DNA of 64,000 bases, from assembly GCA_021166845.1 (NCBI GenBank), contig JAJPEP010000110.1, positions 1 to 64,000 on the forward strand, written 5' to 3'. Shown here in pieces: positions 59,795-64,000 of this stretch (position 1 is its first letter; each line of letters begins with the position of its first letter). Source of the stretch: Thiobacillus sp. GTDB taxonomy: Bacteria; Pseudomonadota; Gammaproteobacteria; Burkholderiales; Thiobacillaceae. The notes below the pieces were generated by a model. It was not told the origin of the DNA. It was given only the letters and a program-made list of their open reading frames with translations, and made no database searches. Made by a program: the position numbers and the translations under genes.

Positions 59795-60376
59795 ATGAAG
59801 CATCTCGCACTTCTCTCCGCACTTGCTGCGTTTGCCGCCACCGCCCAGGCCGCGCCGGTCACCTACGTCATCGACAACAGCCACACCTACCCGCACTTCA
59901 CCTATAACCACCTCGGCTTTTCCAACCAGACCCACAAGTTCGACAAGACCCGCGGCAAGGTGGTGCTCGACCGCGTCGGGAAAGCCGGTTCGGTTGCCGT
60001 GATCATCGACGCCACCTCGGTCAACACCGGCCATGCGGTGTTCAACGAGCACATCCAGGCGGCGGATTTCTTCGACACCGCCAACCACCCGACGATCACG
60101 TTCATGGCGGACAAGATGGCGTTCAGGGACGACCAGCCCGTGAGCCTGGCGGGCGACCTGACGATCAAGGGCGTAACGAAGCCGGTGACGCTCGCCATTA
60201 CCCACTTCAAATGCCAGCCGCATCCGATGCTGAAAGTCGAAGCCTGCGGCGCCAACGCAAGTACGCAGATCAAGCGTTCGGAATTCAACATGGGCAAGAA
60301 CGCGCCCTTCGTCAGCGACGAGGTCACGCTGACCATGGCGATCGAGGCGGTCAGGGAACAGCCGGCTGCGCAATAA
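59795..60376 (+). CDS. YceI-family periplasmic lipid-binding protein (copy 2)
   Basis: 193 residues: signal peptide MKHLALLSALAAFAATAQA and the YceI fold (YVIDNSHTYPHFTYNHLGFS, VAVIIDATSVNTGHAVFNEH, ADFFDTANHPTITFMADKM, KGVTKPVTLAITHFKCQPHP). It has Cys residues (FKCQPH, EACGAN) that may form a disulfide. AAGGAG lies eight bases upstream of ATG. It begins just after the MITE-like element, which may carry or have interrupted its promoter. It differs clearly from copy 1 in sequence. Confidence 0.93.
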   Translation: MKHLALLSALAAFAATAQAAPVTYVIDNSHTYPHFTYNHLGFSNQTHKFDKTRGKVVLDRVGKAGSVAVIIDATSVNTGHAVFNEHIQAADFFDTANHPTITFMADKMAFRDDQPVSLAGDLTIKGVTKPVTLAITHFKCQPHPMLKVEACGANASTQIKRSEFNMGKNAPFVSDEVTLTMAIEAVREQPAAQ

Positions 60377-60432
60377 GCCGGGCGGGGCGGGCTCCGGTAA
60401 AATGCTGCTTTAGCTGTCCGGAACACCGCCTC

Positions 60433-62385
60433 GTGGAACCCCATCAACTTGAACTGCTCGCGCCCGCGCGCGACGCCGATATCGGCATCGAGGCCGTCAA
60501 CCACGGCGCCGATGCGGTGTACATCGGCGGGCCATCGTTCGGCGCGCGCGCGGCGGCGTCCAACGAAGTCGCCGACATCGCGCGGCTGGCCGAATACGCG
60601 CACCGCTTCAACGCGCGCGTATTCGTCACCCTCAATACCATCCTCACCGACGACGAACTGGAACCGGCGCGCCGGCAGATCGTTCGACTGTACGAAGCCG
60701 GCGCCGATGCCCTGATCATCCAGGACATGGGCCTGCTGGAACTCGACCTGCCGCCGATCCAGCTGCATGCCAGCACCCAGACCGACATCCGCACGCCGGA
60801 AAAGGCCCGCTTCCTGCAGGACGTTGGGCTGTCGCAGATCGTGCTGGCACGCGAACTCGACCTCGAACAGATCGCCGCCATCCGCGCCGCCACCGACCCT
60901 GCGCGCTGCACCCTGGAATTTTTCGTCCATGGCGCGCTGTGCGTCGCCTACAGCGGCCAGTGCTACATCAGCCACGCCCACACCGGGCGCAGCGCCAACC
61001 GCGGCGACTGCTCGCAGTCCTGCCGCCTGCCGTACCAGGTCACCGACCTGGAGGGGCGCATCGTCGCGCACGACAAGCATGTTCTTTCCATGAAGGACAA
61101 CAACCAGAGCGGCAACCTCGAAGCGCTGATCGACGCCGGCATTCGCAGCTTCAAGATCGAGGGCCGTTACAAGGACATGGGCTACGTGAAGAACATCACC
61201 GCCCATTACCGTACCTTGCTGGACAAAATCATTGAACGCCGCCCGGAATTCGCGCGCGCGTCCGCGGGCCGCACCGCGTTTGCCTTCACCCCCGACCCCG
61301 AGCAGAACTTCAACCGCGAGTTCACCGACTACTTCGTCGGCGGCCGCCGCGACGATATCGGCGCGTTCGACACGCCGAAGAACCCCGGTCTTTCCATCGG
61401 CTACGTCAGCAAGGTCGGCGACAAATGGATCGAACTGCACACCGACGCGCCCGATATCGTGCTCAACAACGGCGACGGCCTCTGCTACTACACCTTGCAG
61501 AAAGACCTGGCCGGCCTCGCCATCAACCGCGCCGAAAAGCTGGGCGAGGGCGCCTGGCGCGTATTCCCGAAAGACGCCATCGCGGGTTTCAGGGACTTGC
61601 GCGCCGGCACGATGGTCAGCCGCAACCGCGACATGAACTGGACGCGCCTGCTCGATAAGCCGTCGGGCGAACGCAGCATCGGCGTGTGGCTGCGGCTGGA
61701 AGAAACAACGGACGGCTTCGCGCTGACGCTGACCGACGAGGACGGCCATGCCGCGACAGTCGAGGCCGCGCACGCCAAAGAGCCGGCCAGGGACGCCGCC
61801 AAAGCGGAGGCCGCCCTGCGCGAGCACCTCGGCAAGCTCGGCGCCACGCCGTTTGCGTCCATGGGAATCGCGCTTGAGCTGTCGCAGGACTGGTTCGTGC
61901 CGGCGTCCTTCGTCAACGCCCTGCGCCGCGACGCCGTCGCCGCGCTGGAAGCCGCACGCGCCGCAGCCTACCGGCGTCCGCCGCGCGCGCAAGCGGTCGA
62001 GCCGCCGGCGGTCTATCCCGAGGACACGCTTTCCTATCTCGCCAACGTCTACAACCACAAGGCGCGCGACTTCTACGCGAAGCACGGCGTCAAGGTCATT
62101 GCCGCCGCCTACGAGAGCCACGAGGAAAAAGGCGAGGTCTCGCTGATGATCACCAGGCACTGCGTGCGCTATTCGCTTTCCCTCTGCCCCAGGCAGGCCA
62201 AGGGCGTCACCGGCGTGCAGGGCACCGTGCGCGCCGCGCCGCTGACGCTGATCAACGGCAGCGAGAAGCTCACCCTGCGCTTCGACTGCAAGGCCTGCGA
62301 GATGCACGTGGTGGGGAAACTGAAACCGGCCGTCGCCAAAAACAGCGCGCCGCTGAACTTTTATACAACGCAGCCCATTGCGTGA
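60433..62385 (+). CDS. rlhA: 23S rRNA 5-hydroxycytidine C2501 synthase RlhA (U32 peptidase family)
   Basis: 650 residues, matching E. coli RlhA (about 650). The N-terminal domain LLAPARDADIGIEAVNHGAD and FFVHGALCVAYSGQCYI lead into the four-cysteine iron-sulfur site C-X6-C-X15-C-X3-C (CVAYSGQC, then CSQSC). ADALIIQDMG and FKIEGRYKDMGYVKNITAHY are family motifs. It hydroxylates cytidine 2501 of 23S rRNA with prephenate-linked chemistry. GTG at 60433 is chosen to begin MEPHQLELLAPA. Confidence 0.9.
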   Translation: MEPHQLELLAPARDADIGIEAVNHGADAVYIGGPSFGARAAASNEVADIARLAEYAHRFNARVFVTLNTILTDDELEPARRQIVRLYEAGADALIIQDMGLLELDLPPIQLHASTQTDIRTPEKARFLQDVGLSQIVLARELDLEQIAAIRAATDPARCTLEFFVHGALCVAYSGQCYISHAHTGRSANRGDCSQSCRLPYQVTDLEGRIVAHDKHVLSMKDNNQSGNLEALIDAGIRSFKIEGRYKDMGYVKNITAHYRTLLDKIIERRPEFARASAGRTAFAFTPDPEQNFNREFTDYFVGGRRDDIGAFDTPKNPGLSIGYVSKVGDKWIELHTDAPDIVLNNGDGLCYYTLQKDLAGLAINRAEKLGEGAWRVFPKDAIAGFRDLRAGTMVSRNRDMNWTRLLDKPSGERSIGVWLRLEETTDGFALTLTDEDGHAATVEAAHAKEPARDAAKAEAALREHLGKLGATPFASMGIALELSQDWFVPASFVNALRRDAVAALEAARAAAYRRPPRAQAVEPPAVYPEDTLSYLANVYNHKARDFYAKHGVKVIAAAYESHEEKGEVSLMITRHCVRYSLSLCPRQAKGVTGVQGTVRAAPLTLINGSEKLTLRFDCKACEMHVVGKLKPAVAKNSAPLNFYTTQPIA

Positions 62386-62399
62386 TCCGGTAATTCCGC

Positions 62400-63677
62400 T
62401 TGAAACACACCGAAATACGCCAACCCGAACTGCTGGCCCCCGCCGGCTCGCAAACCATGCTGGAAACCGCGCTCGCCTTCGGCGCCGATGCGGTGTATGC
62501 CGGCCAGCCGCGCTACAGCCTGCGCGTGCGCAACAACAGCTTCCGCGACGAAGTTGCGCTGGGAATCGGCATCGACTACGCGCACAGCCTGGGCAAGCGG
62601 TTCTACGTCGTCAGCAACATTTTTCCGCACAACGCCAAAATCAAAACCTACCTGGCGGACATGGCGCCGGTCGTCGCCCTCAAGCCGGACGCGCTGATCA
62701 TGGCCGACCCGGGCCTGATCGACATGATTCGCGAGACCTGGCCCGACATGCCCGTCCATCTTTCGGTGCAGGCCAACACCGTCAACTACGCGGCAGTGCG
62801 GTTCTGGAAAAAGCTCGGCATCCGCCGCGTCATTCTTTCGCGCGAACTCTCGCTCGACCAGGTCGCCGAGATCCGCCAGGAATGCCCGGACATGGAGCTT
62901 GAGGTCTTCGTGCATGGCGCGCTGTGCATCGCCTATTCCGGGCGCTGCCTGCTCTCGGGCTACTTCAACCACCGCGATCCCAACCAGGGCGCCTGCACCA
63001 ATTCCTGCCGCTGGGAGTTCAACACCCACCCCGGCAAGGAAGCGCCGGATGGCGACGTGTACCTGCTGGAAGAGCGCAAACGCGCCGGCAGCTACATGCC
63101 CATCGAGGAGGACGAGCACGGCACCTACATCCTCAACTCGAAAGACCTGCGCGCCATCGAACACGTGCAGCGGTTGACGGAAATCGGCATCGACTCGCTC
63201 AAGATCGAAGGCCGCACCAAGTCGCCCTACTACGTGGCGCGCACCTGCCAGACCTATCGCCAGGCCATCGACGATGCGGTCGCCGGCCGCCCGCTCGATC
63301 CGGCCCTGCTGCGCGAGCTCGACGGCCTGGCCAACCGGGGATATACCGGGGGCTTCTATGAGCGCCACCCGGATCGCGAATACCAGAGCTACCTGAAGAG
63401 CCATTCCGGGTCGGACCGCAGCCTCTATGTCGGCGATGTCGTGGGGTACGACGCAGAAGGCCTGGCCGAAATCGACGTGAAGAACAGGTTTTCAGTCGGC
63501 GACCGCATCGAGATCATCCACCCCAGGGGCAACCTGGAACTGACGATCGCTATCATGCACGGCAAAAACAGCACCCCGGTCAAGGTCGCGCCGGGTAGCG
63601 GCCATCGTGTAGGCATTCCCCTGCCGGCGGGGTACGAGGGGGCATTCGTCGCGCGTTTTGTTGCGGAGCGCGAATGA
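62400..63677 (+). CDS. trhP: tRNA 5-hydroxyuridine synthase TrhP (U32 family)
   Basis: 425 residues, second U32 paralogue in tandem. QPELLAPAGSQTMLETALAF is the family N-terminus, and the iron-sulfur site is CIAYSGRC then CTNSC with the same C-X6-C-X15-C-X3-C spacing as the gene upstream. KIEGRTKSPYYVARTCQTYR is characteristic. It makes 5-hydroxyuridine at the wobble position of tRNA. It starts with TTG at 62400, 14 bp after rlhA, so the two are co-transcribed. Confidence 0.9.
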   Translation: MKHTEIRQPELLAPAGSQTMLETALAFGADAVYAGQPRYSLRVRNNSFRDEVALGIGIDYAHSLGKRFYVVSNIFPHNAKIKTYLADMAPVVALKPDALIMADPGLIDMIRETWPDMPVHLSVQANTVNYAAVRFWKKLGIRRVILSRELSLDQVAEIRQECPDMELEVFVHGALCIAYSGRCLLSGYFNHRDPNQGACTNSCRWEFNTHPGKEAPDGDVYLLEERKRAGSYMPIEEDEHGTYILNSKDLRAIEHVQRLTEIGIDSLKIEGRTKSPYYVARTCQTYRQAIDDAVAGRPLDPALLRELDGLANRGYTGGFYERHPDREYQSYLKSHSGSDRSLYVGDVVGYDAEGLAEIDVKNRFSVGDRIEIIHPRGNLELTIAIMHGKNSTPVKVAPGSGHRVGIPLPAGYEGAFVARFVAERE

Positions 63678-63715
63678 ACGCCACCTTCAGCAAATCTGGT
63701 TGCGCGGTGGACTTT

Positions 63716-64000
63716 TTACAGGTCGATGGTGAGTTTCAGCATGAACGCGGTGTGACGCGCTTCGGCTTTTTGAAACGTCGCGATCAGCCGCTCGGCTTCT
63801 TCGGTTAGCCGGCTGCCGGCGGGGCCGCTTTCCACCAGTGGCGAGCGCCACGCGGTATTCATCGCATCGATCGCATCCCATGCCGCCTTGTAGCTCATCT
63901 TCATCGCCTTGGCGGCTTTGGAGATGGAGCCTGTTTCGCGGATGCGCTGCAGCAGTTCGATGCGGCCGCGGCCGAGGAAATTCCTGCCTTCCAGGGTCAG
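63716..64000 (-). CDS. ModE-like molybdate-responsive regulator (partial, cut by window edge)
   Basis: 95 visible residues at the C-terminal end; the N-terminus lies beyond position 64000. GRNFLGRGRIELLQRIRETG, SISKAAKAMKMSYKAAWDAI and SGPAGSRLTEEAERLIATFQ match the winged-helix DNA-binding domain of ModE. It stops after that domain without molybdate-binding TOBE repeats, so it is the short form. It probably binds the palindrome between moaA and mobB. Confidence 0.82.
   Translation of the reverse strand: MTLEGRNFLGRGRIELLQRIRETGSISKAAKAMKMSYKAAWDAIDAMNTAWRSPLVESGPAGSRLTEEAERLIATFQKAEARHTAFMLKLTIDL

Overview
The window is GC-rich bacterial DNA with dense, often overlapping genes. It most likely comes from a free-living, flagellated, respiratory betaproteobacterium. 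The evidence is an flhDC flagellar master operon together with motAB and motCD stators and flhBAF-flhG-fliA, an EpsD-type foldase beside rhamnose genes, class I rml genes, multihaem and c-type cytochromes, and a clpS-clpA pair. The species cannot be fixed from sequence reading alone. No rRNA, tRNA, CRISPR array or complete insertion sequence was seen.

Layout. 1-8.5 kb: small hypothetical gene, alpha-glucan phosphorylase, histone-H1-like DNA-binding protein, an EAL-CBS-GGDEF cyclic-di-GMP protein, clpS-clpA, and a periplasmic coiled-coil protein. 8.9-14.7 kb: epsD, rmlB-rmlA-rmlC-rmlD and manC, supplying dTDP-rhamnose and GDP-mannose for surface polysaccharide. 14.9-26.6 kb: flagellar regulators, two stator sets, export gate proteins and sigma-28, with a membrane-anchored methyltransferase inserted. 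26.6-38 kb (minus strand): an envelope and redox accessory region with porin, FadL-like protein, pentahaem cytochrome c, haem protein, SigZ-like sigma factor, permease, small thioredoxin, two paralogous Crp/Fnr regulators, two frameshifted genes and two tiny genes (37 and 47 residues).

38.2-50.3 kb is the most unusual part. A minus-strand operon encodes a PhnD-type periplasmic binding protein, a histidine kinase and a sigma-54-activating response regulator. It faces a plus-strand operon for a Tat-exported molybdopterin oxidoreductase: FeS subunit, NrfD anchor, catalytic subunit, TorD-like chaperone, three proteins of unknown function, a periplasmic rhodanese-like protein and a multi-cluster ferredoxin. 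The divergent spacer holds a good sigma-54 -24/-12 promoter and two upstream palindromes about three helical turns apart. In the catalytic subunit the third cysteine of the N-terminal FeS motif is aspartate. The substrate is unknown; a sulfur, selenium or arsenic oxyanion is the natural guess.

50.3-54.3 kb holds selO, selD, a short out-of-frame remnant resembling the end of the histidine methyltransferase EgtD, and an EgtB/SenA-like gene, suggesting past or present selenium (selenoneine-like) metabolism. 54.3-57.8 kb carries molybdenum cofactor genes (moaA, mobB, moeA, moaD, moaE) around a ModE-like operator, and a ModE-like regulator is cut by the right edge of the window. These genes could supply cofactor to the molybdoenzyme. 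57.9-64 kb: marR-cytochrome b561-yceI, a 271-bp MITE-like element that provides the yceI stop codon, a second yceI, and tandem U32 RNA-hydroxylation genes rlhA and trhP.
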